DNA of 64,000 nucleotides from Eubacterium sp. (GTDB taxonomy: Bacteria; Bacillota; Clostridia; Oscillospirales; Acutalibacteraceae), in NCBI GenBank assembly GCA_015655975.1, contig DVEP01000035.1, positions 1 to 64,000 of the forward strand, in the 5' to 3' direction. Shown here piece after piece: positions 8,402-17,469 of the stretch (positions are counted from its first letter, which is position 1; each line of letters begins with the position of its first letter). The position numbers and the translations under genes were made by a program. The notes beneath the pieces are model-generated. The model was not told the DNA's origin, searched no databases, and saw nothing but the letters and a program-made list of their open reading frames with translations.

Positions 8402-8878
8402 CTATGCTTTTTCTATATACCCGCTAAAATTACTCTCAGCAGCAAAGCGTAAATAGTATTTTGCAGATGAATCTATATCAACTGTCCATACAGCGTAGCT
8501 ATTTGCCTTTATCCTTTTATATGATGTAACAGTATTTAATCCGCTTTTGTCTTTTTTTAATTCAACTGTAAGAGTTTTTCCTGAATTATTATTTACACGA
8601 ATTCTGACTTTTGACACACCTGTAAATAAATAGTTGGAATATAAAGTACTCTTATCTGCCTGTCCGCCGAAATTATATCTGCCTTTTTGGGAAATATTCC
8701 ATATTGATGTCGGCAATTCTGTGGAATACGGCTCGATTTCCTCTTTATCATTTACAGATAAAGACTGCGATTGATTTGTAACATCGGTATTCATTCCGCC
8801 GGCATATACTTGCGTATATCCGCTAAGTGTTATTATAACACATAAAAATATAGCTGCAATAGATTTATATTTTTTCAT
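8402..8878 (-). CDS. Small secreted protein of unknown function
   Basis: 158 aa with a clear signal peptide (IAAIFLCVIITLSGYTQVYAGG). The mature part is about 130 residues, polar, rich in Ser/Tyr/Lys and likely all-beta (KVRIRVNNNSGKTLTVELKK, then YYLRFAAESNFSGYIEKA). The last segment resembles small beta-sandwich proteins that stabilise surface structures. No family recognised and no anchor seen, so it is probably released or loosely wall-bound. Upstream AAAGGA serves as ribosome site. Cotranscribed with the VanZ-like gene. Confidence 0.75.
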   Translation of the reverse strand: MKKYKSIAAIFLCVIITLSGYTQVYAGGMNTDVTNQSQSLSVNDKEEIEPYSTELPTSIWNISQKGRYNFGGQADKSTLYSNYLFTGVSKVRIRVNNNSGKTLTVELKKDKSGLNTVTSYKRIKANSYAVWTVDIDSSAKYYLRFAAESNFSGYIEKA

Positions 8879-8970
8879 TAAAATTTTTCCTTTATTTATG
8901 ATAATAGTTATATGATTGTTTTAAGTACATAATTTTATTCCTCCTCAAGTATTAATGTCGCAGAAAAGTA

Positions 8971-9010
8971 AAAAAGTAACGCAAAAATATTTTTTTGCGT
9001 TACTTTTTTT
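8971..9010. terminator. Bidirectional terminator
   Basis: Long inverted repeat AAAAAGTAACGCAAAAA / TTTTTTGCGTTACTTTTT. It ends the hydrolase gene on the minus strand. Confidence 0.85.
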
Positions 9011-9019
9011 ATTTGCATA

Positions 9020-9952
9020 TTATTTTAAAACAACATTTTGAATCCAGTTGTTCATATCTTCATATACACTTTCCTTATTAAGTTCGTTTAAAATCTCATG
9101 ACGGGCATTTCCGTAAAGTTTCATTGTAACTTTTTCATGACCTGTCTTTTTGAGTTTTTCGTAAACTTCAACAACACCTTTGCCGTAATTTCCGACAGGG
9201 TCCTTATCTCCGGAAAGAAGCAAAACAGGAACATAGATACCTACATTGCTGAACCATTCGTCGCTGTTACAGTCAATAACAAGTTGAGCGAGGTCATTGT
9301 AACCTGCAACAGTGAACAAAAATCCGCATTTTGGGTCTGCTACATAGTCGTCCACACTCTTGGTATCTCTGATTCCCCAGTCGTACCTTGTTCTGTGTTC
9401 AAACGGCTTATCGTAGTCTGCAAAACCAACCTCGTACAACTGCTGTGTTTTATATGTAGGACCTTTTATTGCTGCAAGTGCGTCTGTAAGCGTAAGGCTT
9501 GCCTTTGCAAGCGGATTTTTACCGCTTGTACCGATGAAAACAGCCGCGTCAAACGGGTTGCCGTAAAAGTTTATGAACGACCTCATAATCATTGAGCCCA
9601 TTGAATGACCGCAGATTATTGTCTTTTTATCGGGGTACTCGGATTTCATAATGTCAAACAATGTTTTTGCATCTTTAATAATATTTTTCCAGCCGTCTTT
9701 TGCACCGAAATATCCCAGCAATTCCTCATTGAAATTTGATTCGCCGTGATTTGCCATATCATTCATAAAAACAGCATAGCCATAGTCGTTTACAAGCGCA
9801 TTTATTACATTTTTATATCTGCCCGAATGCTCTGCCATACCGTGATGAATAAGTATAGCCGCTTTCGGCTTTCTGTTTTCAGGATACCATTGCCACGCTT
9901 TAATGTCGCACTGCCCCGTTGCACTTTCATATTCATAGGTTTTAACTTTCAT
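9020..9952 (-). CDS. Alpha/beta hydrolase, monoacylglycerol lipase/lysophospholipase-like
   Basis: 310 aa, no signal peptide. ILIHHGMAEHSGRY supplies the oxyanion HG motif, ICGHSMGSMIMR the nucleophile elbow (Ser near 117), SGDKDPVG the acid near 252, and GNARHEILNE the histidine near 284. This spacing fits the serine aminopeptidase S33/monoglyceride lipase (hydrolase_4) family. Probably a cytoplasmic esterase acting on lysolipids or monoacylglycerols; the substrate is not shown. GAGGG precedes the ATG. Single gene between its own terminator and the radical SAM gene. Confidence 0.9.
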   Translation of the reverse strand: MKVKTYEYESATGQCDIKAWQWYPENRKPKAAILIHHGMAEHSGRYKNVINALVNDYGYAVFMNDMANHGESNFNEELLGYFGAKDGWKNIIKDAKTLFDIMKSEYPDKKTIICGHSMGSMIMRSFINFYGNPFDAAVFIGTSGKNPLAKASLTLTDALAAIKGPTYKTQQLYEVGFADYDKPFEHRTRYDWGIRDTKSVDDYVADPKCGFLFTVAGYNDLAQLVIDCNSDEWFSNVGIYVPVLLLSGDKDPVGNYGKGVVEVYEKLKKTGHEKVTMKLYGNARHEILNELNKESVYEDMNNWIQNVVLK

Positions 9953-10023
9953 AATTCTTCCCTCTCAATCAAATATATAAAGAATTATTGCTTTTAAGCA
10001 ATATATCTCTGACAATAAGAATA

Positions 10024-10893
10024 TCACAATATTCCCGAAAAATCAAATGCAGGAATAAAATTTTTTTCAGCAGAATTGAGTTCCTGCACAAAAACATTTT
10101 TAAGCCCCAAATCTGTCGCATAACAGACAACTTTTTCATACTCTCTTTCAGTCAAAGTTCTGTTTATTTCAGGATAATCTCTCAAATCGCCGCAAGGAAC
10201 ATACTGCGCCATCAAAGAAATGTACGAACTTTCATAGTTTTCCTTTAAATAGTCGAGAATTTCCAAAGAAGAATTTGTGTTTGACGGCAAAACAAGGTGG
10301 CGAATAATCACACCTTTTTTCATCAAGCCGTTTTCAATGACATCTTCTTTTTGTTGTCTTTTCATCTCCGCCAAAGCATTTTTTACTGTCTGCGGATAGT
10401 TCTCTGCCTTGCTGTATCTTTTGGCTTTATCATTTCTTATGTACTTAAAATCGGGCAAATAAATATCTATCAGCCCGTCAAAATTTTTTAAAGTTTCAAC
10501 GCTTTCATACCCCGAAGAATTGTAAACAATCGGAACGGGAAATTTGTTTTTTGACAAAAATTCACAAAGCAATTCGGAAAAATGAGTAGGATTTACGAGA
10601 TTGATATTATTTGCGCCTTGTTCAATCAAGTCGTTGAAAATTCTTTTCAGATTTTCAAAACTTATTTCAACTCCTTTATTTTCTGCACTTATTTCGTGAT
10701 TTTGACAAAAAACGCACTTCAAATTGCATCCGCTGAAAAAGATTGTACCGCTGCCCGATTTTCCGCTTATTATCGGTTCTTCCCAAAAATGCAGTGAGGC
10801 TCTTGCTCCCCGAAGAACATCTTTTTCTCTGCAAAAGCCGATTTTTTTGCTTCGGTCAACATTGCATTTTCGAGGACAGGCGTTGCAATTCAC
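10024..10893 (-). CDS. PflX-like radical SAM protein
   Basis: 289 aa. An N-terminal Cys cluster (NCNACPRKC, then GFCRE) precedes the radical SAM motif CNLKCVFC near residues 55-62. This is the arrangement of the pyruvate formate-lyase-activating-enzyme-like PflX family (COG1313), which is widespread in anaerobes and of unproven substrate. NLVNPTHFSE and YNSSGYES are family blocks. The start is GTG at 10893, overlapping the rsmI stop in a GTGA junction, so it is the last gene of the trmN6-rsmI unit. Expected to bind a [4Fe-4S] cluster and S-adenosylmethionine. Confidence 0.88.
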   Translation of the reverse strand: MNCNACPRKCNVDRSKKIGFCREKDVLRGARASLHFWEEPIISGKSGSGTIFFSGCNLKCVFCQNHEISAENKGVEISFENLKRIFNDLIEQGANNINLVNPTHFSELLCEFLSKNKFPVPIVYNSSGYESVETLKNFDGLIDIYLPDFKYIRNDKAKRYSKAENYPQTVKNALAEMKRQQKEDVIENGLMKKGVIIRHLVLPSNTNSSLEILDYLKENYESSYISLMAQYVPCGDLRDYPEINRTLTEREYEKVVCYATDLGLKNVFVQELNSAEKNFIPAFDFSGIL

Positions 10894-11714
10894 TTTACCA
10901 ACTCCTTGTAAATATCTGCTTTTTTGAAATCTGTTGAAGACGCAATTTCTTTTGCGGCCGCATTTTTACTCAAGCCGTTTTCAACAAGTTCTTTTGCCTG
11001 TTCAACAGCCTGTTCAAGTGAAATTTGTTCTGAGTCCGTCTGCTTTTTGCCCTCAACTATAAGCACAATTTCACCTTTCGGAGAAGTTTGAGAATATTTT
11101 TCAACAGCATCTTCAAAAGTTGTTTTAATGACTTCTTCGTGAATTTTTGTAAGTTCACGAACTATCGCAATATTTCTGTTACCGAAAAATCTGTTCATAT
11201 CTTTGAGTGTTGCAAGCAGTTTGTGAGGCGCTTCATAAAAAATCATTGTACGCTTTTCATTTACCAATTCTTCAAGATGGTCTAAGCGACTTTTTTTATT
11301 TACTGACAAAAAGCCCTCAAAAGTAAATCTTCCGCTTTCCATACCCGACAGTGCAAGTGCAGTTGCAAACGCAACAGGGCCGGGAACAGACTCTACTTTT
11401 ATTCCGTTTTCATGACAAAGCCACACCAAATCTTGACCCGGGTCGGATATTGCAGGCATTCCCGCGTCCGTAACAACGGCGCAGTTTTCCCCGTTTAAAA
11501 TTCTGTCAACTATAATCTGACCTCTTTCGCGCCTGTTATGTTCATAGTAACTCACCATCTCTTTTTTGATTGAAAAATGGTTCAGCAACTTCATTGTAAC
11601 TCTTGTATCTTCAGCCGCAATAAAGTCAACACTGCCCAAAGTGTTGATTGCACGCGGTGAAAAGTCCGACAAATTTCCTATCGGCGTGCCGACAACATAT
11701 AAAATTCCGCTCAT
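10890..11714 (-). CDS. rsmI: 16S rRNA (cytidine1402-2'-O)-methyltransferase
   Basis: 274 aa, full length for the family. The N-terminus ILYVVGTPIGNLSDFSPRA is diagnostic, followed by AAEDTR, VTDAGMPAISDPG and VPGPVAFATALALSG, the SAM-binding tetrapyrrole-methylase fold. The enzyme methylates the 2'-OH of C1402 in 16S rRNA. The start ATG overlaps the stop of the trmN6-like gene (ATGA), and its own stop overlaps the next GTG, a tightly coupled set. The same pairing occurs in the Bacillus yabB-yazA-rsmI order. Confidence 0.95.
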   Translation of the reverse strand: MSGILYVVGTPIGNLSDFSPRAINTLGSVDFIAAEDTRVTMKLLNHFSIKKEMVSYYEHNRRERGQIIVDRILNGENCAVVTDAGMPAISDPGQDLVWLCHENGIKVESVPGPVAFATALALSGMESGRFTFEGFLSVNKKSRLDHLEELVNEKRTMIFYEAPHKLLATLKDMNRFFGNRNIAIVRELTKIHEEVIKTTFEDAVEKYSQTSPKGEIVLIVEGKKQTDSEQISLEQAVEQAKELVENGLSKNAAAKEIASSTDFKKADIYKELVK

Positions 11715-12442
11715 CTGTCATACCCCTTTGCATAGTCTCCGTAAACTTCCAGCATTTCTTCGGTAAATTTGCCGTTTTCTTTTTTGATGACTAAATTTTT
11801 TTCAACCTGTAAAAACGGTTTTGAGCCCTTTTTACCCTCTAATAAAAACAAAAACGGTTTTTCGCCATCTTTGTCAACTACAAATCTCAGTCTTTTAGGC
11901 TCAAGTTTATACTGCCTGAAAAGAGTTATCGCATCTGTCAGCCTCTCGGGTCTTTGACAAATGCAAAGTCTTCCGCCGAATTTCAGTAAATACGACGCCG
12001 CTTTTACCATATCTTCCATATTACAGCACACTTCGTGCCTTGCAATTCTGGCGCTTTCGCTCAAACTTTCTATGCCTGTATTTACAGGTTTGTACGGCGG
12101 ATTCATCGTTACGGCTGTAAAACTTTCTGTTTCAAAATATTTGTCGATTTCTCTTATATCCGCCTGCTTTACAAAAACTCTGTTCTGCAAAGAATTGATT
12201 TCTATAGAATGTTTAACCTGCTCAACCGCATTTTGCTGAATATCCACGCAATATATCTTTTCGGGCGCAGGTTTAACGGCAATAATAAAGGGAATTATTC
12301 CGCAGCCGGTACCGAAATCTATGTATATATCTTTTCTTTTTATATTTGCAAAATAACTGAGAAGAACTGCGTCAGTACCGAATGTATGGTCCGAACTGAC
12401 AGCAATTTTAATATTATCGGAAAGTTTTTCATAACTATACAA
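11711..12442 (-). CDS. tRNA1(Val) adenine-N6 methyltransferase-like protein (TrmN6/YabB)
   Basis: 243 aa. FGTGCGIIPFII is the SAM-binding motif I, CVDIQ the acidic motif II, and MNPPYKP the N-P-P-Y catalytic motif of N6-adenine methyltransferases (about residue 105). The family modifies A37 of tRNA-Val in proteobacteria, and the Bacillus homologue YabB sits beside rsmI as here. The likely start is TTG at 12442 with AGGCGG upstream. An ATG five codons later lies out of frame. Overlaps rsmI by four bases. Confidence 0.88.
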   Translation of the reverse strand: MYSYEKLSDNIKIAVSSDHTFGTDAVLLSYFANIKRKDIYIDFGTGCGIIPFIIAVKPAPEKIYCVDIQQNAVEQVKHSIEINSLQNRVFVKQADIREIDKYFETESFTAVTMNPPYKPVNTGIESLSESARIARHEVCCNMEDMVKAASYLLKFGGRLCICQRPERLTDAITLFRQYKLEPKRLRFVVDKDGEKPFLFLLEGKKGSKPFLQVEKNLVIKKENGKFTEEMLEVYGDYAKGYDR

Positions 12443-12481
12443 AACAAATACCGCCTAAAAATAAAATAATAAAAACAAAAT

Positions 12482-12510
12482 AAAAAACGGAGTGCCTTTC
12501 AGACACTCCG
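12482..12510 (-). terminator. Intrinsic terminator after the ferredoxin gene
   Basis: CGGAGTG and CACTCCG pair around a nine-base loop. On the minus strand the hairpin is followed by TTTTTTATTTTG. It separates the ferredoxin from trmN6. Confidence 0.8.
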
Positions 12511-12527
12511 CCTTAAAGTTAAATAAA

Positions 12528-12698
12528 TTATTCCTGAGATGGAGCACTGACAGGGCAAACACTTTCGCACGCACCGCAATCAATGCAAGTATCTGCATCA
12601 ATCACATATTTATCGTCGCCTTCTGAAATAGCATTTACAGGACAACCTGCTGCACAAGCTCCGCAAGAAATACAATCATCTGAAATTGCATATGCCAT
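12528..12698 (-). CDS. 2[4Fe-4S] ferredoxin
   Basis: 56 aa, a short gene easily missed. Two CxxCxxCxxxCP motifs (CISCGACAAGCP near residues 9-20 and CIDCGACESVCP near 38-49) bind two [4Fe-4S] clusters, as in clostridial ferredoxins. It is a small soluble electron carrier for fermentative redox enzymes and radical SAM proteins. ATG at 12698 follows AGGAGGTG at ideal spacing, suggesting strong translation. It lies between ricT and trmN6 in an otherwise conserved cluster and has its own terminator. Confidence 0.95.
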   Translation of the reverse strand: MAYAISDDCISCGACAAGCPVNAISEGDDKYVIDADTCIDCGACESVCPVSAPSQE

Positions 12699-12785
12699 AG
12701 TTTACACCTCCTATGCATTTACTCTTAATATAAATATAACATAAAATGTGCAAATTGCAAGCATTTTTTAATTTACATTTTTTCT

Positions 12786-13628
12786 TTATTCTTCCACACT
12801 CTGCTGACTGCGTTTTGCACACCTAAGCGGTTTAACTTCCGCTCTTTCAAAAGTTACGGGAGCGCCCTCCGGCATGCTGTCAAGCTGAACTTTCAGTTTC
12901 CCTGCAACAAGAGAAACATCAATAACTTTTCCTCTGCCTTGAGGCGTGTCAACAAGAGTTCCTTTTTTAGGTGTGATTTTTGAAAGATATTCATACGAAT
13001 TTTGCTCGTATTTCAAACAACACATAAGTCTTCCGCAGGTACCGCTTATTTTACCGGGAGACAAACTGAGTCCCTGTTCTTTTGCCATTTTGATTGAAAC
13101 AGAATGGAAATCGTTCAAAAAAGTTGAACAGCAAAACGGTCTGCCGCAAATTCCCAAACCGCCGAGCATTTTGCTCTCATCTCGCACGCCGATTTGACGA
13201 AGTTCTATTCTTGTATGAAAAACAGAAGCCAAATCTTTAACTAACTCACGAAAATCTATTCTGCCGTCAGCCGTAAAGTAAAAAATGATTTTACTTCCGT
13301 CAAAAGCATACTCAACATCTGTCAAATCCATTTCAAGTTTGTGAGCCGCAATCTTTTTAAGACAAATGTTGTACGCGTCTTTTTCTTTTTTCTTGTTTTC
13401 TTTTAAAGTCTTTTTATCTGTCTCTGTCGCTATTCTTACAACAGGTTTAAGAGGTTTGACAATTTCATTTTCATCTACCTCTTTAATATCGGTTGCCGCA
13501 TATCCGCACTCAATACCGCGTGCAGTTTCTACAACAACTACATCGCCCTTACTGATATTTATTTTTTCAGGGCTGAAATAATATACTTTACCGGTGCTGC
13601 TGAATCTTACACCAACTACTTTTTCCAT
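12786..13628 (-). CDS. ricT: RicT/YaaT (PSP1 domain) regulator of RNA processing and sporulation
   Basis: 280 aa. The PSP1 domain is recognised by GVRFSSTGKVYYF, LGGLGICGRPFCC and SGTCGRLMCCLKYEQ. The paired Cys clusters bind Fe-S in the Bacillus RicA-RicF-RicT complex, which helps RNase Y mature mRNAs and is needed for sporulation and competence (established for B. subtilis). It follows holB by 17 bases with GGAGG in the gap. Order darA-holB-ricT matches Bacillus. Confidence 0.93.
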   Translation of the reverse strand: MEKVVGVRFSSTGKVYYFSPEKINISKGDVVVVETARGIECGYAATDIKEVDENEIVKPLKPVVRIATETDKKTLKENKKKEKDAYNICLKKIAAHKLEMDLTDVEYAFDGSKIIFYFTADGRIDFRELVKDLASVFHTRIELRQIGVRDESKMLGGLGICGRPFCCSTFLNDFHSVSIKMAKEQGLSLSPGKISGTCGRLMCCLKYEQNSYEYLSKITPKKGTLVDTPQGRGKVIDVSLVAGKLKVQLDSMPEGAPVTFERAEVKPLRCAKRSQQSVEE

Positions 13629-13645
13629 TTATTGAAAATCCTCCG

Positions 13646-14632
13646 TTACATTCCGATTGCTCTGCGCAGAGAATAACATATTTTTGTAATGAGCAATGCG
13701 TTATTTGCGTTTTTCAAAGCATCCTCTTTAACTTCTTCACAACAATTAAGCAAATTTAAAACTTTCTTTTCCGAAAAAGAATTTGCAACATCCTTAACAA
13801 CCTTATCATTGCCGAAAAGCAAATTTTTTGAACCGTTTTTTAAAACTAATGCGTCACGAAAAAGTAAAGTAAGCATATCAAAAACGCCGACAATCACTTC
13901 TGAATTGTCTTCAAACTCACCACAGTAAATCATAAGCTGATATTCTGTTCCGTTAATTAAAGAATAGCAGATATTTTCGGCAATTTCCATATTCTTTTTC
14001 ATTTTGCCGTCTTTAAGCGCATTTATTGTTTTCCCGATATTTCCGTTATACGACAAAAGCAGTTCTTTTGCCTGTGAAAAATCCGAGTCAGTTGCTTTAC
14101 TGATATATACAGCCGCTTCGTCGCTTGAAACTCCCTCAAGCTGAAAAGAAACGCACCTTGATAAAACCGTTGTCAAAAGTTTTGACTTGCTGTCAGTCGT
14201 TAAGATGAAAACTGCATACTCCGGCGGTTCTTCTAATATCTTTAAAATAGAGTTTTGTGCCGACTCATTCATACACTGACAATCTGCCAAAATATAAATT
14301 TTGTAGTTTGCCTCGTTCGGCAAAACAAAAGCGTCGTCTCTGACTTGACGAACTGTTTCTATATGGAAAGAATTCGCACTTCCCGAAGGCACATACTCGA
14401 AAATGTCGGGGTGAACGCCCTTTTGCGCTTTCACACACTGCGCGCAAGTTGAACAAGGTTTGTTTTCTTCAGAAGTACAAACAAGCATTTGCGCTATTTT
14501 TCGTGCAAGCGTTTTTTTACCGCATCCGCTTTCGCCTTCTAAAATGATTGCGTGAGGAAAACGGTTTGAATTAAAAAGATATTCTATTGTTTCCTTTGTT
14601 TTTTCGTTTCCAAAAAAATTTTCAAATTCCAT
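13646..14632 (-). CDS. holB: DNA polymerase III delta' subunit
   Basis: 328 aa. The Walker A motif EGESGCGKKTLA lies at about residue 33, and a zinc-binding module with CSTCAQC follows. LADCQCMNESAQNS and ILKILEEPPEYAVFILTT are the conserved clamp-loader blocks. It is part of the cytoplasmic clamp loader that places the beta clamp on primed DNA. Its ATG shares one base with the darA stop (TAATG), a translational-coupling junction. Confidence 0.95.
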   Translation of the reverse strand: MEFENFFGNEKTKETIEYLFNSNRFPHAIILEGESGCGKKTLARKIAQMLVCTSEENKPCSTCAQCVKAQKGVHPDIFEYVPSGSANSFHIETVRQVRDDAFVLPNEANYKIYILADCQCMNESAQNSILKILEEPPEYAVFILTTDSKSKLLTTVLSRCVSFQLEGVSSDEAAVYISKATDSDFSQAKELLLSYNGNIGKTINALKDGKMKKNMEIAENICYSLINGTEYQLMIYCGEFEDNSEVIVGVFDMLTLLFRDALVLKNGSKNLLFGNDKVVKDVANSFSEKKVLNLLNCCEEVKEDALKNANNALLITKICYSLRRAIGM

Positions 14633-14955
14633 TATAACTTGATAAACTGCTCTACATCAATGACAAAGCAGACTGCTCCGCCTTTTTCGACCGTTACGGG
14701 TTTTTTAAGCAATGTACCCTCAAGAGTGCTCTCGACACCGCTGATGTCAACAGTTCTTTTAGTCATATTTTCTTTTACAATAGCAATTAAATCGTCAACT
14801 TTTTCATCTTCCGTACCGCTCATTATCATAGTATGTCCGTCGGCAAGAAATTGACCGGTTGTAGAAAGACGGGTTGTAAAAAAACCCTCTTTTGCAAGTT
14901 CGCTGATGATTTTAGGTATATCGTTGTTTGATGCAATAGAAAGAACAAGTTTCAA
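14632..14955 (-). CDS. darA: PII-like cyclic di-AMP receptor protein
   Basis: 107 aa, the standard size. MKLVLSIASNNDIPKIISEL and GFFTTRLSTTGQFL (with the T-T-G-x-F-L loop) are signature blocks of DarA/PstA (YaaQ), a trimeric PII-like protein binding c-di-AMP; its downstream partner is still unclear in the literature. Start is TTG at 14955, with GGAGCGA seven bases before. First gene of the darA-holB-ricT unit. Confidence 0.94.
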   Translation of the reverse strand: MKLVLSIASNNDIPKIISELAKEGFFTTRLSTTGQFLADGHTMIMSGTEDEKVDDLIAIVKENMTKRTVDISGVESTLEGTLLKKPVTVEKGGAVCFVIDVEQFIKL

Positions 14956-15007
14956 TCAAATCGCTCCTTTTATACAAAATTTAGATAAATAAAATAAGTT
15001 TGTTATT

Positions 15008-15037
15008 ATAATATCAAAAAATTATACTGCAAGTCAA
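15008..15037 (-). promoter_or_regulatory. Promoter of the darA-holB-ricT operon
   Basis: On the minus strand TTGACT (15032-15037), an 18-base spacer and TATTAT (15008-15013), about 50 bases before the darA start. Confidence 0.6.
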
Positions 15038-15103
15038 ATATTTGTCTGTATTTAGAACATATTTTCAACAAATATTTACAGTTCGTTAATTTTTTATTCT
15101 GCT

Positions 15104-15931
15104 TTATTCGGAAATCAACTTTTTTCCAACGGAAAAAGCGAAAATACTGAGCGCAAAATCTGACAAAACAGAAATGCTTTCTATTGTAAAAGTGTTGCTT
15201 GAAATCAAAAACACCAAATTTGTCAAAACACAGCAAATTCCCAAAAAGCCCAAACAAAAAGAGGAAAAAAGCAAACTCTTCTTCTTTTTGCAACTCAAAG
15301 AGTCCATATAGTTGCCAAAACAAATGACAAAAACAGCGCCGAAAATCAAGAACACAATTCTGCCGGCGGAAATGATGTCAAAAACTGCACTTACGGAATT
15401 TATGAGTTGTGTAAAAAGTCTTGATATTATCAACACTACGGGTACAATGTGAAAAAATGAAAGTTTTGAAAAATCGTACCAATTACCTCTGACCGACAAT
15501 GCAATCAAAAAATAATACACGCTTGACGCCAAACTGAAAAGCCAGACAAACACGGCTGAAACAATTAAATTTTGCTCAACCGAGCCGTAAACTCCCGTAT
15601 TGTCAAACAAAACAATCGACGCTGAAACGAACTGTACAAAAAGACAAATTCCCAAAATAACAGCAGAAATAAAACAAAAATTGTCTCGCTTAAATCCGCC
15701 GCTTACGGCGTCGCTGTCTTCATAAAAATTTTTGCTTCGGCAAGCAAAAAAAGTAAAAATTACGATTAAAAAAATTGCCCCGTAAAAAAAATAGGAAGTT
15801 GAAGTTTTTTCAGTCAGCAATCCGCTTTGCGCATCTGTTATGGAAAAAATTTGATAAATTCGCAATAAAAATGCTGCAATGCAAAACAAAAAAGCGACAA
15901 AAATACCGCTTTTATATTTTGTTTTTAACAT
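15104..15931 (-). CDS. Polytopic membrane protein of unknown function
   Basis: 275 aa with about seven predicted membrane segments, starting SGIFVAFLFCIAAFLLRIYQ. Loops are short; one carries CRSKNFYEDSD and another CKKKKS. I recognise no family motif, transporter signature or catalytic residue. It begins three bases after the citrate synthase stop, so it is in the same transcript, but no metabolic link is evident. Confidence 0.65.
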   Translation of the reverse strand: MLKTKYKSGIFVAFLFCIAAFLLRIYQIFSITDAQSGLLTEKTSTSYFFYGAIFLIVIFTFFACRSKNFYEDSDAVSGGFKRDNFCFISAVILGICLFVQFVSASIVLFDNTGVYGSVEQNLIVSAVFVWLFSLASSVYYFLIALSVRGNWYDFSKLSFFHIVPVVLIISRLFTQLINSVSAVFDIISAGRIVFLIFGAVFVICFGNYMDSLSCKKKKSLLFSSFCLGFLGICCVLTNLVFLISSNTFTIESISVLSDFALSIFAFSVGKKLISE

Positions 15932-15934
15932 AAA

Positions 15935-17311
15935 TTATTCCTCTACTCTGTTTGCAAGAGAAACATACTTTCTTGTATGTGAAACGCTCTTGTATGCCGG
16001 TCGCATAATACGGCCGTTTGATGTTAACTCTTCAATACGGTGAGCGCACCATCCCGCAATTCTTGCAGTAGCAAAAAGAGGTGTATAAAGGTCTTCGGGT
16101 ATTCCGAGCGTCTTATATACCAGACCTGAATAGAGGTCAACATTTGCACACATTACCTTGTTGTCGCCCTTGACAGTCGCAAAAACATCCGGTGTGAGTT
16201 TTTCAACAAGTTCAAGCGCAGTAAATTCCTTTTCAAAACCTGCCTGATATGCAAGTTCACGCGCATTTTTCTTCAGCACAACTGCACGGGGGTCGGAACA
16301 GGTATATACTGCGTGACCCATACCGTATATAAGTCCGCTTTTGTCGCCTGCTTCTTTATTTATAATTTTAACAAGATAGTCTTTCATCTGACCTTCATCT
16401 GTAGGGTCTGCAACATTTGCCATAATATCGTCAAGCATTTTAACAACTTTAATATTTGCGCCGCCGTGTCTGGGTCCTTTAAGCGAACCTAACCCTGCCG
16501 TTATCGCAGAATATGTATCTGTCTTGCTTGATGTAAGAACTCTGACGGAGAAAGTAGAGTTGTTACCGCCGCCGTGGTCAGCGTGAAGCATTAAGCAAAG
16601 GTCAAGGAGTTTTGCCTCTTCGTGTGAAAATTTTCTGTCAGGTCTGAGTGAATTTAAAATATACTCTGCCTCCGATTGAGATTTGTCAATCGGGTGCAAG
16701 AACATTGATTCGCCGTAAATAGCTCTTCTTTTAGCCTGGTATGCGTCTATCATAATGGTCGGAGTTTGTGCAATGAGCTGCAAACTTTGACGAAGAACAT
16801 TGTCAATAGATGTATTGTCGGGGTCCTCGTCATACGAATAAAGCGTCATTGTACACCTTGCCATTTTATTCATAATATCTTTCGATACCTGTTTCAAAAT
16901 AGCATCTTCTACAAATTCATCGGGCAATGCTCTGCACTCAGACAAAACTTCTCTCAAGGCAAGCAGTTGATTTCCCGTAGGCAAAGAGCCCATAAGCAAA
17001 AGCCACACAACTTCTTCAAAACCAAATCTGTCCTCAGTGTCGCACGCTTTTATAATATCGTTAATATCGTAGCCTCTGTAATAGAGTTTACCGTCTTTCG
17101 GTACTTTTTCACCGTCAAGAATATAGTAACCTTCAACACTGCATATTCTTGTAAGTCCTGCCATAACACCTGTTGTGTCGCTGTTACGAAGTCCTCTTTT
17201 AACCTGGTATCTGTCATAATCGGCAGGGTCGATATAGTTATTTTTATCGAGTTCATCGCATAGACTTGAAATAGCGTCCATTGAAATCGGAGAAATGTAG
17301 TTAATCGGCAT
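15935..17311 (-). CDS. Citrate synthase
   Basis: 458 aa, typical of the longer clostridial form. GLTRICSVEGYYILDG and LYYRGYDINDI are N-terminal blocks. Active-site histidines lie in MLHADHGGGNNS (near 250) and YGMGHAVYTCSDPRA (near 325), with the catalytic aspartate region in NVDLYSGLVYKTLGIP (near 385). It condenses oxaloacetate and acetyl-CoA to citrate in the cytoplasm, mainly for glutamate synthesis in anaerobes. AGGAG precedes the ATG. Transcribed from a near-consensus promoter overlapping an inverted repeat. Confidence 0.95.
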   Translation of the reverse strand: MPINYISPISMDAISSLCDELDKNNYIDPADYDRYQVKRGLRNSDTTGVMAGLTRICSVEGYYILDGEKVPKDGKLYYRGYDINDIIKACDTEDRFGFEEVVWLLLMGSLPTGNQLLALREVLSECRALPDEFVEDAILKQVSKDIMNKMARCTMTLYSYDEDPDNTSIDNVLRQSLQLIAQTPTIMIDAYQAKRRAIYGESMFLHPIDKSQSEAEYILNSLRPDRKFSHEEAKLLDLCLMLHADHGGGNNSTFSVRVLTSSKTDTYSAITAGLGSLKGPRHGGANIKVVKMLDDIMANVADPTDEGQMKDYLVKIINKEAGDKSGLIYGMGHAVYTCSDPRAVVLKKNARELAYQAGFEKEFTALELVEKLTPDVFATVKGDNKVMCANVDLYSGLVYKTLGIPEDLYTPLFATARIAGWCAHRIEELTSNGRIMRPAYKSVSHTRKYVSLANRVEE

Positions 17312-17422
17312 TTAATCAACTCCTAAATTTAAAATATATAATTTATTATTATAAAACAGAATAAAAAACAAATATCAAAAAAATTGTAAATTTTAAACTA
17401 ATAATAAAGAAAATTTACAAAT

Positions 17423-17451
17423 ATTATACATTTATTTGACTTCAAAGTCAA
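17423..17451 (-). promoter_or_regulatory. Citrate synthase promoter overlapped by an inverted repeat (possible operator)
   Basis: Minus-strand TTGACT (17446-17451), a 17-base spacer and TATAAT (17423-17428). The -35 is embedded in the palindrome TTGACTT-CA-AAGTCAA (17436-17451), seven perfect base pairs, a plausible repressor site. Promoter call is strong, operator call inferential. Confidence 0.7.
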
Positions 17452-17469
17452 GAAACAGAGGTTTTACAA

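Noticed and set aside
15006..15323. Phe-rich open frame overlapping the membrane protein gene
   Set aside because: Shadow frame covering the gene end and the darA promoter; no ribosome site.
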